Shown one piece after another: positions 16,162-25,753 of a stretch of DNA of 64,000 nucleotides. Below the pieces are notes generated by a model that was not told the origin of the DNA, searched no databases, and was given only the letters and a program-made list of their open reading frames with translations. A program made the translations under genes and the position numbers. Origin of the DNA: Nesterenkonia xinjiangensis (GTDB taxonomy: Bacteria > Actinomycetota > Actinomycetes > Actinomycetales > Micrococcaceae); NCBI RefSeq assembly GCF_013410745.1, contig NZ_JACCFY010000001.1, positions 1,736,001-1,800,000 of the forward strand, given 5' to 3'. Numbering within the stretch: position 1 is the stretch's first letter; each line of letters opens with the position of its first letter.

Positions 16162-16967
16162 GCGAGGCGGAGGAGCCCTCGGCCGGGCTGCGCTTCTGCG
16201 GAGTGACCGTGGAGCACGCCGGCCGGCGGCTGGTCGAGGAGGTCAGCTTCACCGCGCCGGCGGGTCAGGTCACCGCACTGGTGGGTCCCAACGGATCCGG
16301 CAAGTCCACGCTGCTGAAGACGGCCTATCGGCTCGTGAGGCCCGACGCCGGGACGGTGAGTCTGGCCGGGGAGGACCTGTGGCAGCTGCCGCGCCGTCAG
16401 GTGGCCCGCCGGATCGCCGTGATGGCCCAGGAGGCGCAGACGGTGGTGGACAGCGCCGGTATGGGCCAGTCAGTGCTGGACATCGTGCTGATGGCCCGCT
16501 CCATCCACCATCGCGGCTTCAGCCCCGACACCGACGCCGACCTCGCCGAGGTGGTCCGCAGCCTCGAGACGGCACGCGCCGGGCACCTGGCGGCCCGCTC
16601 CTTCTCCGAACTCTCCGGAGGGGAGAAGCAGCGGGTGCTGCTGGCTCGGGCGCTCGCGCAGGGCACCGGCACGCTGCTGCTGGACGAGCCCACGAATCAC
16701 CTCGACATCGCCTTCCAGATGGAGCTGCTGCACATCGTGCGGGACCTCGGCCGCACCGCAGTGGTCGCCGTCCATGACCTCAACCTGGCGCTCACCTACT
16801 GCGACCACGCCGCGGTCCTGTCCGAGGGCCGACTGCTGGACCATGGGCCCGTGGCAGGGGTGCTCACCGAGACGCAGGTGCGGGGGGCCTTCGGGGTCCG
16901 CGCCACCACCCTGACCCTCCCCGGAGGGCAGCAGACCCGCCTGGCCTTCGACCGCCTCGAGGTCTGA
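16158..16967 (+). CDS. FecE/BtuD-type ABC ATPase (iron-chelate uptake)
   Basis: A 269-residue ATPase. Walker A GPNGSGKST is at 43-51, the signature LSGGEKQR begins near 151, and LLLDEPTNHLDI is Walker B with the D-loop; the switch His is in VHDLNLA. ATG 16158 overlaps the permease stop by 4 bases. It energises the FecCD-type permease. The reading frame is open far upstream, but that part is a shadow of the permease. Confidence 0.92.
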   Translation: MSEAEEPSAGLRFCGVTVEHAGRRLVEEVSFTAPAGQVTALVGPNGSGKSTLLKTAYRLVRPDAGTVSLAGEDLWQLPRRQVARRIAVMAQEAQTVVDSAGMGQSVLDIVLMARSIHHRGFSPDTDADLAEVVRSLETARAGHLAARSFSELSGGEKQRVLLARALAQGTGTLLLDEPTNHLDIAFQMELLHIVRDLGRTAVVAVHDLNLALTYCDHAAVLSEGRLLDHGPVAGVLTETQVRGAFGVRATTLTLPGGQQTRLAFDRLEV

Positions 16968-17029
16968 GGCACATCCGCCGGGCAGACCGGCACCACCCAC
17001 CTGTACACCGACACCACGAGGACCCACCC

Positions 17030-18046
17030 ATGCTGAAGACCACTCGTCCGACCATCGCGGCCCTTGCGGGCGCGGGCCTGCTGCTGACCGCCTGCGGGTC
17101 CGGGGTCGAGGACCCTGCCGATGCCGACGCCGCGGAGGGCCGGACGGACGGCGCGGAGAGCGCCGACGTCTCCCTGGAGAACTGTGGCCAGGAGCTGCAG
17201 TTCGACGCCGCTCCCCAGCGCATCGTGGGGATGAGTCCGGCACAGACTGAGCTGCTGGTGCGGCTCGGCCTGGCGGACCGGATGGTCGGCCTCGCCCAGA
17301 CCGCCTCGTCAGAGCTTCCCGAGGACGTCGGCGCACAGCTGGACGGCGTGGAGGAGCTCAGTGAGGACATGCCGCCCGCACGGGAGATACTGATGCAGGT
17401 GGAGCCCGACTTCGTGTACGCGCCGACCAGTTACGAGTTCAGCGCCGACCAGGGCTTCGCCAGCATCGAGCAGCTCGCCGAGGCGGGAGCGGCCCCCTAC
17501 ATCGCCACCGGCGGCTGCTTCGAGCGGCGCGCAGAGGGGACCGTCGAGGACCTGTTCGTCGATATCGAGAACCTGGGGGAGATCTTCGCCGCCGAGGAGT
17601 CCGCCGCCGAGCTGATCGCCGACGGCCGGGAGCGTCTCGACCAGGCAGCCCAGCTCAGTGAGGACGCCGAGCCGCTGACGGTCGCCCAGGTGTACGTGGA
17701 GGGCGACTCGATCTCGGTGGTCGGAGGTGGCGTGGAGTACGACATCATCGCCCAGGCCGGTGGGGACAACGTCTTCTCCCCGGATGAGGAGCAGTTCTCC
17801 TCCTTCGTGTTCGCGCAGATCAGTGCCGAGGAGCTGGCCGCCCGGGATCCCGAGGCGATCACCTTCGGCGTCGAGGACGCCGCCCACGAGGAGGCCACTC
17901 GGGAGTACTTCGAGCAGAACCACGCGGAGATCCAGGCGGTGCAGGAGGATCGGCTGATCCCGGTGCCGAACCATCACCTGTTCCCCGGCTCGCTGCAGAA
18001 CGTGGATGCCGTCGAGCTGGTGGCCGAGGGTCTGTACGGGGACTGA
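17030..18046 (+). CDS. Iron-chelate ABC substrate-binding lipoprotein
   Basis: A 338-residue lipoprotein: signal peptide with lipobox LLTAC (Cys22), an acidic linker, then a FecB/BtuF-like fold with RIVGMSPAQTELLVRLGLADRMVG and MPPAREILMQVEPDFVYAP. It captures the chelate outside the membrane for the permease and ATPase just upstream (62-base gap). The order permease-ATPase-binding protein is less common than binding protein first. It is convergent with the exporter-fold ABC pair. The ligand is unknown; Fe(III)-siderophore or another metal complex are the main options. Confidence 0.88.
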   Translation: MLKTTRPTIAALAGAGLLLTACGSGVEDPADADAAEGRTDGAESADVSLENCGQELQFDAAPQRIVGMSPAQTELLVRLGLADRMVGLAQTASSELPEDVGAQLDGVEELSEDMPPAREILMQVEPDFVYAPTSYEFSADQGFASIEQLAEAGAAPYIATGGCFERRAEGTVEDLFVDIENLGEIFAAEESAAELIADGRERLDQAAQLSEDAEPLTVAQVYVEGDSISVVGGGVEYDIIAQAGGDNVFSPDEEQFSSFVFAQISAEELAARDPEAITFGVEDAAHEEATREYFEQNHAEIQAVQEDRLIPVPNHHLFPGSLQNVDAVELVAEGLYGD

Positions 18047-18088
18047 GCCACGCCGACCCGTCAGCAGCGGCGACGGCGGATGGGGCTC

Positions 18089-19786
18089 TCACAGTGCGAT
18101 GACCCGGTCCGCCGTCGCGGCGGTGCTGGCCCGGTGCGAGACCGTCAGCACGGTGCATTCCAGGGAGCGGATCAGGCCGGTGATGCCGGCCTCCGTCTCC
18201 GCGTCCAGACTGGCGGTGACCTCGTCGAGGATCAGCAGCGCAGGGCGCTGGACCAGCGCCCGCGCCAGGCAGAGTCGGGCGCGCTGACCTCCGGAGAGCC
18301 GCAGCCCGGTCTCGCCGAGCTCGTCCTCCAAGGAGATCCACCCATCGGCGCCCACGGCGCGGAGAGCGATCTCGAGCTCCTCGTCAGGAAGCAGTCCGTC
18401 CGGTGCTCTCATCCGCAGATTCTGCGCCACCGTGCCGCGGAACAGGCGTGACTCCTGGTCCACCACCGCCACCCGGGCGCGGAGTTCCGCCTCCGGTATC
18501 GCCTGCGGGCTCCGGCCCGGCAGAGCACTGTCAGGGACGATCAGCTCCACCTCGCCCGCGCTGGGCCGCCACAGCCCCGACACCAGGTTCACCAGCGTGG
18601 TCTTTCCGACGCCGGAGGGCCCGGTGATGGCCACATGCTCACCGGGGTGCACGGTGATCTCCGGGTAGCGCAGCTCCCCCCGGCCCGGGTGGCGGTGTCG
18701 CAGCCCCCGGAGCCGTATGCCCCAGGCGGCCGCCGGGGGACGACTGGGCTCGGCTCGGCCGGGCGCATCCGCGGGACCGTCGTCGGTGCGTTCTCGTGAC
18801 GCCGGGGAGAGGGCGCCGTCCTCGAGCTGTGCGGCGACCCGCGCGGCGGAGGCCTGCAGGGGGTGCAGGCGCCCGAGGGTGTCGGCGGCCCCGATCAGCG
18901 GAGCCAGGCTCATCATCGCCAGGGTCACCGCCGCGGCCATCAGCTCCGGCGCCACCGCACCGCGGAGGCCCAGCAGTAGGACCGCGAGCAGCGCCCCCAC
19001 CGTGAGAAGGTCACGGGCGCCCTCCGCGAGGTTCTGGAGAAGAGCCGCCCGGCGCTCGTGACGGCTGATGCGCCCGGTGCGCAGCTCCGCCTCGGCGACG
19101 ATCCGGTCGGTGAGCGAGAAGCTCAGGATGTCGCGGGCGTTGCCGAAGACATCGGTCAGGAACGTGGAGAGGCGGCTCGTCTCCTCCTGCTGATCCTGTC
19201 CGGCTTGGGTCAGGCGTCCTCGCAGGAACAGGCCGCTGGCCATCAGCAGGGCCCCCAGCATCACCACGGCCGCCCCCATCGCCGGGTCCAGCAGGCTCAG
19301 CGCGACAGCGCCCACCGCGAACGTCAGCAGCGCCGAGGCGATCTGCGCGATCGTATGGGCATAGAAGAACTCGAGCTTCTCCAGGTCGGTCAGTGCGGTG
19401 GCGGCGGCCTCCCCGGAATGGGCCTGCCGCCCCTCGACTACCTGGGCCGCGTAGGAGTCGAACAGACGCATCCGCAGCAGATCGAGGACCCGGTACGCCA
19501 GGGCGTGGGAGATATCCATCTCGTGCCAGGTCAGCAGCACTCGTCCAGTCACAGCGAGGCCCAGAGCCCACCAGAATGCCGCTGGCGGCAGGGTGTTCAG
19601 CACCACGGCGTGCCCCACGCCCCAGGCTCCCATCACCGTGATCGCCATCAGTGAGGACCAGCCGGCCCAGGAGGCGAACCCCGTCCAGAGCATGGGGCCG
19701 GCCATGGGACGCAGCAGCCGCAGCAGCACGAGCATCGGGCGGGGGCCCGCACTGTCTGCCTGGACGTGTCCTCCGAGGGCGGTCAC
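18089..19786 (-). CDS. Exporter-fold ABC half-transporter (permease-ATPase), second of pair
   Basis: A 565-residue protein with an N-terminal six-helix ABC membrane domain and a C-terminal ATPase: Walker A GPSGVGKTT near 388-396, signature LSGGQRARLCLARAL near 495, Walker B LLILDEVTASLD. It starts with GTG at 19786, overlapping the stop of its partner (GTGA), so the two probably form a heterodimer. The arrangement resembles CydDC and IrtAB. Because it faces a FecCD-type importer, a metallophore-related role is plausible, but direction and substrate are not shown. Confidence 0.85.
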   Translation of the reverse strand: MTALGGHVQADSAGPRPMLVLLRLLRPMAGPMLWTGFASWAGWSSLMAITVMGAWGVGHAVVLNTLPPAAFWWALGLAVTGRVLLTWHEMDISHALAYRVLDLLRMRLFDSYAAQVVEGRQAHSGEAAATALTDLEKLEFFYAHTIAQIASALLTFAVGAVALSLLDPAMGAAVVMLGALLMASGLFLRGRLTQAGQDQQEETSRLSTFLTDVFGNARDILSFSLTDRIVAEAELRTGRISRHERRAALLQNLAEGARDLLTVGALLAVLLLGLRGAVAPELMAAAVTLAMMSLAPLIGAADTLGRLHPLQASAARVAAQLEDGALSPASRERTDDGPADAPGRAEPSRPPAAAWGIRLRGLRHRHPGRGELRYPEITVHPGEHVAITGPSGVGKTTLVNLVSGLWRPSAGEVELIVPDSALPGRSPQAIPEAELRARVAVVDQESRLFRGTVAQNLRMRAPDGLLPDEELEIALRAVGADGWISLEDELGETGLRLSGGQRARLCLARALVQRPALLILDEVTASLDAETEAGITGLIRSLECTVLTVSHRASTAATADRVIAL

Positions 19787-21534
19787 GCGTCCTCCTCCAG
19801 GTGGGTGGACGGCGGGCCCGCTGTGACGGACGAGGCGGCGTCGAGCGGCCGGAGCAGGCCGCTCTCGAGATGCCATCGCTGGTCGGCGACGGCGGTGACG
19901 TCGTCGCGGTGGCTGATGACGAGCACGATGCGGCCCTCGGCCCGCTCACGGAGCCGCGACAGCACATGCCTGGCGCTGTCCGTGTCCAGGGCGCTGGTCG
20001 GTTCGTCCATCAGTAGGACCGGCCGGTCGGCCAAATAGGCGCGCGCGATGGCCACGCGTTGGGCCTGCCCGCGGGAGAGTGAGGCTCCGCCCTCGGTGAT
20101 CAGAGTGTCCAGGCCTTCGGGGAGCTCGGCCAGCAGCCCGTCGAGGCCGGCATCGGCGCAGGCGTCCAGGGTCATGGGGGTGTCGACGTCGTCGGGCGCC
20201 GCGAGGCAGAGGTTCTCGCGCAGGGTTCCGGAGAGCAGCGACGGCGTCTGAGAGGCCACGGCGATCTCCTGGGGATGAGGGCGGCGGTCGGCCAGGGTGA
20301 CCTGCCCGGACTCAGGCTCCAGCAGCCCCAGGACGATGTCGAAGAGGGTGGACTTCCCTGCTCCCGAGGGCCCGGAGATCACCGAGATCCGGTCAGGGAG
20401 GAACTCGGCCTCGACGCCGCGCAGAACAGGTGAGACGGTGCGCGGATACTGATGGTGCACACCCTCGAGACGCAGCGAACCGGATGCTCGCCGCCGGCGC
20501 CTGTCGTCAGGGCCGGGGTTCTCCGGTGGCGCCGGGGAGGGCGGGTCGGCGTCGAAGGCTCCATGCTCGCGCAGCGTGCCCACCGCGGAGAGGCCGAGGA
20601 ACCCGGCGTGCCACTGCTGCGAGACGTCCCGGATGGGGCGGAACGTCTCGGAGGTCAGCACAAGCACCGCGAAGATCCGAAAGGGGTCCTCTGCGACGGC
20701 GGCGAAGGGGGTGGCCAGCAGCCCGCCGTCGCTGACCCCGGCTGCGGTGAGGATCGCCAGTGCGGACGCCACCGCGGTGCCGGCCTGGATCATCAGATCC
20801 AGGATCCCGCTCTCCCACAGAGACGTCCGCATGGTCCGCACGGTCTCTCGGTGGAGCCGCGCCGAGCGCCGCCGCAGCGCCCGGCGCCGCGCCGGGACCG
20901 CGCCGAGCAGCTGCAGAGTCCGCATCCCCTGCAGGCTCTCCTGGACGTCGGCGCTGAGATCGTCATAGGACTCCCAGCGCTCTCGGGAGCGCGTGGTCAT
21001 CCACCGGTTGAAGGCTCGCGGTGCGACCACGGCGAGGAGCACGAAGATCGCCAGGACTCCGGCCGCCGCAGGGGAGAATGCCGCCATGGCCAGCACCAGC
21101 AGAGGGCAGAGCGCGGCCACCTGCGCCACATGGGGCAGGTAGCGGGTGAGGTAGGCGTCGACGCCGTCGACCGCGTCCACCGCGGTCAGCCGGGCGGACC
21201 CGGCGCGACTGGCGACATCATGCAGACGTTCTGGCACCAGGAGGCGACGCAGCACCCGTACCCGCATCTGACGGCGGATCGCCGTGCCCAGGTCCGAGGC
21301 GAGACGCTGCTGATGCTGCCGCAGCAGCAGCCGCGTGACGGCGGCCATCGCCAGCACGCCGAGCCACAGGGCGCCGAGGCCCGGGCGCGCCTGCACCACT
21401 GCGGTCAGGGCTCCGGCGACGGCCAGCGCCTGGACGAGATGGGTGAGCGAGACGCCGACCAGCGCGCCCGTCACTCGTCGGAACCGGTGGCGGTGATCCC
21501 GGGAGAGGTGGACGAGCTCAGGGACGATCATCAT
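19783..21534 (-). CDS. Exporter-fold ABC half-transporter (permease-ATPase), first of pair
   Basis: A 583-residue protein: membrane domain, a disordered linker rich in Pro and Asp, then an ATPase with Walker A GPSGAGKST (near 387) and Walker B VLLMDEPTSALD. The signature motif is LSRGQ instead of LSGGQ, and the partner has the canonical form, so the two ATP sites are probably unequal. ATG 21534 is chosen because AGGTGAT precedes it; GTG 21543 is the alternative. A Zur-like box lies about 110 bases upstream. It resembles CydD/IrtA-type subunits, but it lacks the siderophore-interacting domain of mycobacterial IrtA. Confidence 0.83.
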   Translation of the reverse strand: MMIVPELVHLSRDHRHRFRRVTGALVGVSLTHLVQALAVAGALTAVVQARPGLGALWLGVLAMAAVTRLLLRQHQQRLASDLGTAIRRQMRVRVLRRLLVPERLHDVASRAGSARLTAVDAVDGVDAYLTRYLPHVAQVAALCPLLVLAMAAFSPAAAGVLAIFVLLAVVAPRAFNRWMTTRSRERWESYDDLSADVQESLQGMRTLQLLGAVPARRRALRRRSARLHRETVRTMRTSLWESGILDLMIQAGTAVASALAILTAAGVSDGGLLATPFAAVAEDPFRIFAVLVLTSETFRPIRDVSQQWHAGFLGLSAVGTLREHGAFDADPPSPAPPENPGPDDRRRRRASGSLRLEGVHHQYPRTVSPVLRGVEAEFLPDRISVISGPSGAGKSTLFDIVLGLLEPESGQVTLADRRPHPQEIAVASQTPSLLSGTLRENLCLAAPDDVDTPMTLDACADAGLDGLLAELPEGLDTLITEGGASLSRGQAQRVAIARAYLADRPVLLMDEPTSALDTDSARHVLSRLRERAEGRIVLVISHRDDVTAVADQRWHLESGLLRPLDAASSVTAGPPSTHLEEDA

Positions 21535-21650
21535 GAGGATCACCTGCCGAGGCGGGGAGGACTGAGGTGGGAAGGGCCGGGACGGGGAGAGTCGGTCCGA
21601 TGTGGCGCCGGTCGCGTCGACCCGGGCGGTCGGTGCTCACCGTATATCAA

Positions 21651-21667
21651 ATGGGAATCGTTTTCAT
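21651..21667. promoter_or_regulatory. Zur-like box upstream of the ABC pair
   Basis: ATGGGAATCGTTTTCAT contains TGGGAATCGTTTTCA, which agrees at 11 of 15 positions with the actinobacterial Zur consensus TGAAAATGATTTTCA as I recall it. On the minus strand it lies just upstream of TTGATATAC, a possible promoter for the ABC pair. Confidence 0.5.
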
Positions 21668-21830
21668 GAGGACGCCGTGGTTCGTCCGGGCTGCGCGGCC
21701 GCCTCCCGCAGAAGGCCGGGGCGGTTCCTCATTCCACCTGCCGCGAACGTGACACGGTGGCAGGTGCCGTTGTCAGGCACTGCCAGTACTCTGGTGCGCT
21801 AGGTGTGTCCCCTGTGTCTGACGGAGCTGC

Positions 21831-23822
21831 ATGAACTTGAAGAAGATCTTCACCGGTCCGCTGTTCTGGATCCTGCTGGCGGTGGCGGCGCTGCTCATCG
21901 TGGTGCCCATGCTGTTCTCCTCGGGCCAGACCGGCTCGCGGGTGGACACCAACATCGGCATGGAGCTGATCCAGGACGGGCAGGTCTCCGAGGCGCGGAT
22001 CGACGACGGCGACCACCGGGTGGACCTGCACCTCACCGAGCCTTATGAGCAGGACGGCGAGGACCTCGGCGACGTCGTGAACTTCCATTACTCGCAGGCT
22101 CGCGCGGAGACGGTGGTCGAGGCGATCGCCGACGCGGATCTGGACGGGTACACCGATGAGCCGGAGCAGTCGAACTGGCTGCTCTCGCTGCTCAGCTTCA
22201 TGATCCCCTTCCTGCTGATCGCGCTGCTGTTCATCTGGCTGATCACCCGCATGTCCGGCGGGAACTCGCGAGTCATGCAGTTCGGCAAGTCCAAGGCGAA
22301 GATGTTCGACAAGGACATGCCGCAGGTGACGTTCCACGACGTCGCCGGCGCGGAGGAGGCTGTGGAGGAGCTCCACGAGATCAAGGAGTTCCTCTCCGAG
22401 CCGGAGAAGTTCCAGCGGCTGGGTGCGAAGATCCCCAAGGGTGTGCTGCTCTACGGACCGCCGGGCACAGGCAAGACGCTGCTGGCCAAGGCGGTCGCCG
22501 GTGAGGCCGGCGGCGCCTTCTACTCCATCTCAGGCTCCGACTTCGTGGAGATGTTCGTGGGCGTCGGCGCCTCCCGTGTGCGTGACCTGTTCAAGCAGGC
22601 CAAGGAGAACTCCCCGGCCATCATCTTCGTGGACGAGATCGACGCCGTCGGCCGCCAGCGCGGTGCCGGCGTCGGCGGCGGCAACGACGAGCGCGAGCAG
22701 ACCCTGAACCAGCTTCTGGTGGAGATGGACGGCTTCGAGGCCAACGCGAACATCATCGTCATCGCCGCCACCAACCGCCCCGACGTGCTGGACCCCGCCC
22801 TGCTGCGTCCCGGCCGCTTCGACCGGCAGATCCCGGTGGAGGCCCCGGACTTCGCCGGCCGCCGCGCCATCCTGGAGGTCCACTCGAAGGGCAAGCCCCT
22901 GGTGGAGGACCTGGACCTGGGCTCCATCGCGCGCAAGACCCCCGGCTACACCGGTGCTGACCTGGCCAACGTGCTCAACGAGGCTGCGCTGCTGACCGCC
23001 CGCTCCAACGCCGATCTCATCGATGATCGTGCCGTGGACGAGGCGATCGACCGTGTCATGGCCGGCCCACAGAAGCGCACCCGGCTGATGAAGGACCACG
23101 AGCGGCGGGTCACCGCCTACCACGAGGGCGGCCACGCGCTGGTCGCCGCGGCGCTGAACTACTCCGCCCCGGTCACCAAGATCACCATCCTGCCGCGCGG
23201 CCGCGCCCTGGGGTACACCATGGTCGTCCCGGAGGATGACAAGTACTCGACCACACGCAACGAGCTGCTGGATCAGATCGCCTACGCCATGGGTGGCCGG
23301 GTCGCCGAGGAGATCGTCTTCCACGATCCCTCCACCGGCGCGGCCAACGACATCCAGAAGGCCACCGACATCGCCCGGAAGATGGTCACCGACTACGGCA
23401 TGAGCGCCAAGGTCGGCTCCGTGAAGCTCGGCTCCGGGGACACCAGCCCCTTCCTGGGCAAGGAGATGACCACCGGCAAGGAGTATTCGGAGGAGCTCGC
23501 CGCGGTCGTCGACGCCGAGGTGCGCGTCATCATCGATGAGGCCCATGACGAGGCCTACTGGGCCCTCCATGAGAACCGCCATGTGCTGGACCGTCTGGCC
23601 GAGGAGCTGCTGCGCGTGGAGACGCTGAACGCCAAGGAGGTCGCAGACATCTTCCACGACGTCACCAAGCGGCCGCGCCGCGAGGTCTGGGAGTCCTCCC
23701 CGGAGCGTCCGATCATCGTCACCACCCGCACCGCCCCGGACTCCCCGGACTCGGCTGAGGGCGAGTTCATCGGCACCGAGCCCGGTGAAGCCGCCGGAGA
23801 CTCCCGGGGGGAGAGTCGATGA
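21831..23822 (+). CDS. ftsH: ATP-dependent zinc metalloprotease FtsH
   Basis: A 663-residue membrane AAA+ protease. Two membrane segments (about 10-30 and 115-138) flank a short extracytoplasmic domain. Walker A GPPGTGKT is at 209-216, Walker B is IIFVDEID, the SRH region is [20 protein letters not shown], and the zinc site is HEGGH (431-435). It degrades misfolded and regulatory membrane proteins as a hexamer. ATG 21831 follows GGAG. Its stop overlaps the folE start, a linkage typical of actinobacteria. The C-terminal tail is short and Pro/Glu/Ser-rich. Confidence 0.97.
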   Translation: MNLKKIFTGPLFWILLAVAALLIVVPMLFSSGQTGSRVDTNIGMELIQDGQVSEARIDDGDHRVDLHLTEPYEQDGEDLGDVVNFHYSQARAETVVEAIADADLDGYTDEPEQSNWLLSLLSFMIPFLLIALLFIWLITRMSGGNSRVMQFGKSKAKMFDKDMPQVTFHDVAGAEEAVEELHEIKEFLSEPEKFQRLGAKIPKGVLLYGPPGTGKTLLAKAVAGEAGGAFYSISGSDFVEMFVGVGASRVRDLFKQAKENSPAIIFVDEIDAVGRQRGAGVGGGNDEREQTLNQLLVEMDGFEANANIIVIAATNRPDVLDPALLRPGRFDRQIPVEAPDFAGRRAILEVHSKGKPLVEDLDLGSIARKTPGYTGADLANVLNEAALLTARSNADLIDDRAVDEAIDRVMAGPQKRTRLMKDHERRVTAYHEGGHALVAAALNYSAPVTKITILPRGRALGYTMVVPEDDKYSTTRNELLDQIAYAMGGRVAEEIVFHDPSTGAANDIQKATDIARKMVTDYGMSAKVGSVKLGSGDTSPFLGKEMTTGKEYSEELAAVVDAEVRVIIDEAHDEAYWALHENRHVLDRLAEELLRVETLNAKEVADIFHDVTKRPRREVWESSPERPIIVTTRTAPDSPDSAEGEFIGTEPGEAAGDSRGESR

Positions 23823-24421
23823 GCAGCCCTACGAGCCCTGAGCACCCGCAGGACGGCCCGGTGGACCTGCCGCGCATCGAAGCCGCAGTCCGGGAGATCC
23901 TGGTGGCCGTGGGGGAGGACCCCGAGCGCGACGGGCTCAAGGACACCCCTGCCCGCGTGGCGCGTGCCTACCAGGAGGCGTTCCGAGGGCTCCATGAGGA
24001 CCCCTCCGAGCTGCTGGAGACCACCTTCGACATCGGGCACGAGGAGCTCGTGCTGGTGCGTGACATCCCTTTCTACTCGATGTGCGAGCACCACCTGGTG
24101 CCGTTCTTCGGGCACGCGCACATCGGCTATATCCCGTCGGCGGATGGGAAGGTCACCGGGCTCAGCAAGCTGGCCCGCCTGGTGGACATCTTCGCCAAGC
24201 GCCCTCAGGTCCAGGAGAACCTCACCACGGAGGTGGTGGAGGCGCTCATGGCGAATCTGGAGCCGCAGGGCGCAATCGTCGTCATCGAATGCGAACATCT
24301 CTGCATGTCCATGCGGGGCGTCTCCAAGCCCGGTGCAAGAACCATCACCTCGGCAGTGCGCGGACAGCTCCGTGACGCCGCAACCCGTTCGGAGGCCATG
24401 AGTCTCATCCTGCATCGCTGA
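23819..24421 (+). CDS. folE: GTP cyclohydrolase I
   Basis: A 200-residue enzyme converting GTP to 7,8-dihydroneopterin triphosphate, the first step of folate synthesis. [21 protein letters not shown] holds the zinc Cys and His residues; the second zinc Cys is in [14 protein letters not shown] 23819 overlaps the ftsH stop (ATGA). This is the normal cytosolic type I enzyme at usual length. Confidence 0.96.
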   Translation: MSSPTSPEHPQDGPVDLPRIEAAVREILVAVGEDPERDGLKDTPARVARAYQEAFRGLHEDPSELLETTFDIGHEELVLVRDIPFYSMCEHHLVPFFGHAHIGYIPSADGKVTGLSKLARLVDIFAKRPQVQENLTTEVVEALMANLEPQGAIVVIECEHLCMSMRGVSKPGARTITSAVRGQLRDAATRSEAMSLILHR

Positions 24422-24433
24422 GCCGCGCCTGAC

Positions 24434-24460
24434 GCCGTCGGCCAGAGCCGGCCTGACGGC
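24434..24460 (+). other. Hairpin between folE and folP
   Basis: GCCGTC-GGCC (24434-24443) pairs with GGCC-T-GACGGC (24450-24460), 10 pairs with one bulged T and a 6-base loop. No T-run follows. It may be an RNA processing or attenuation element, and folP has its own strong AAGGAGG. Confidence 0.4.
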
Positions 24461-24517
24461 GGTGCGGAGGGCCCTCGCCCGGGCCGCCCGGCGGTACGAC
24501 CCTGAAGGAGGACCCTG

Positions 24518-25459
24518 ATGGACACCATGGGCGCAGCGCCGGGCACAGGCCCCAACACCGGACCGATGAGCGTGGTCCGACGCATCCCTCGCAAGAAGAC
24601 GGTGGGCGATCTGCCCACCGACCGCACCCTGGTCATGGGCGTCCTCAACGTCACCCCGGACTCCTTCTCCGACGGAGGTCGATTCCTGGCGCGTGCGGGC
24701 ACCGCAGTGGACCACGAGTCGGCGGTCCATGCCGGGCTGTCCCTGCACTATGCGGGAGCTGACATCATCGACGTCGGTGGGGAGTCCACCCGACCCGGAG
24801 CTCAGCCGGTGGATGAGCAGGAGGAGCAGCGCCGCATCCTGCCGGTGCTGGAGGCGCTGTTCACCGGCGGGGCAGTGGTCTCCGTGGACACCCGTCACCC
24901 GGGCACCGCGGCGGCCGCGATCGAACGGGCCCCGGGGCCGGAGCACCTGCTCATCAACGACGTCTCCGGGCTGATGACTGCCGAACACATGCCGCAGGTC
25001 GTGGCCGAAGGCGGTGTCAGGGTGATCGTCACCCACAACCGCGGGGACGCGCAGACCATGCAGTCCCGCACCGACTACGTCGACGTCGTCGCCGAGGTCA
25101 TCGGTGAGCTGGAGCAGATCCGCGACCGCTACCGGCAGGCCGGGGTGCCGGCGGAGCGGATCATCCTCGATCCCGGCATCGGCTTCGCCAAGACCGCCGA
25201 GCAGAACTGGGAGCTGCTGCGTCACCTGGACCGGGTCGTCTCCCTGGGGCATCCGGTGCTGCTGGGGGTCTCCCGCAAGGGATTCCTCGGGGAGCTGCTC
25301 GCCGCCTCTGAGGGGCCACGTGAGCCGGAGGGCCGCGACGCCGCCACGCTGGCGCTCAGCACCCTGGCGGCACAGGCCGGAGCGTGGGCCGTGCGGGTGC
25401 ACGACGTCGGTCCGACCCTGGACGCCATGAAAGCGGTTGCAGAGATTCAGTCCCGCTGA
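24518..25459 (+). CDS. folP: Dihydropteroate synthase
   Basis: A 313-residue TIM-barrel enzyme joining p-aminobenzoate to dihydropterin pyrophosphate; the target of sulfonamides. LVMGVLNVTPDSFSDGG, DIIDVGGESTRPGA and ILDPGIGFAKTAEQNW are the three hallmark segments. About 35 extra N-terminal residues precede the barrel. ATG 24518 follows AAGGAGG. In this genome the next folate gene (folB-folK) is separated by a secreted-protein gene. Confidence 0.95.
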   Translation: MDTMGAAPGTGPNTGPMSVVRRIPRKKTVGDLPTDRTLVMGVLNVTPDSFSDGGRFLARAGTAVDHESAVHAGLSLHYAGADIIDVGGESTRPGAQPVDEQEEQRRILPVLEALFTGGAVVSVDTRHPGTAAAAIERAPGPEHLLINDVSGLMTAEHMPQVVAEGGVRVIVTHNRGDAQTMQSRTDYVDVVAEVIGELEQIRDRYRQAGVPAERIILDPGIGFAKTAEQNWELLRHLDRVVSLGHPVLLGVSRKGFLGELLAASEGPREPEGRDAATLALSTLAAQAGAWAVRVHDVGPTLDAMKAVAEIQSR

Positions 25460-25692
25460 GGCGGCGTCCGGCATCACGCGACGACGCGCCGCGGGCCTGT
25501 CGAGGGCAGGCCGTCCCATGTGATTGACGCTGTGAGCGCTGGGATCACCTGACGTTGTCGATCGCTGCCATGGAGTGCTCCGTCGATCCTCCGAGCATCT
25601 GCCTGTCAGGAGTGAACCCCGCCCACGTGTGGGCTGTGCAGGCGCTTCCATCGTCGGAGGCCCGCCGCCTGCTGAGCTTCGTCGTCAGCCCG

Positions 25693-25711
25693 TGACCTTA
25701 CTGGTAGGTCA
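25693..25711. promoter_or_regulatory. Candidate operator upstream of the CHRD gene promoter
   Basis: TGACCTTACTGGTAGGTCA: 6-bp perfect arms with a 7-base spacer, ending 12 bases before the -35 box. The size suits a TetR-type or similar dimeric regulator; no candidate gene is adjacent. Confidence 0.35.
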
Positions 25712-25723
25712 TCTTCAAACCCC

Positions 25724-25753
25724 TTGACTGATCTGTCGATGGTTGCATACTGT
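25724..25753 (+). promoter_or_regulatory. Sigma-A type promoter of the CHRD gene
   Basis: TTGACT (25724-25729), 18-base spacer, TACTGT (25748-25753). One of the clearest -35/-10 pairs in the window. Confidence 0.6.

Noticed and set aside
18089-21534. ABC pair called cydDC
   Set aside because: No cydAB oxidase genes are near. The metal-type box and the chelate importer give a better context. The fold alone does not separate CydDC from IrtAB-like pairs.
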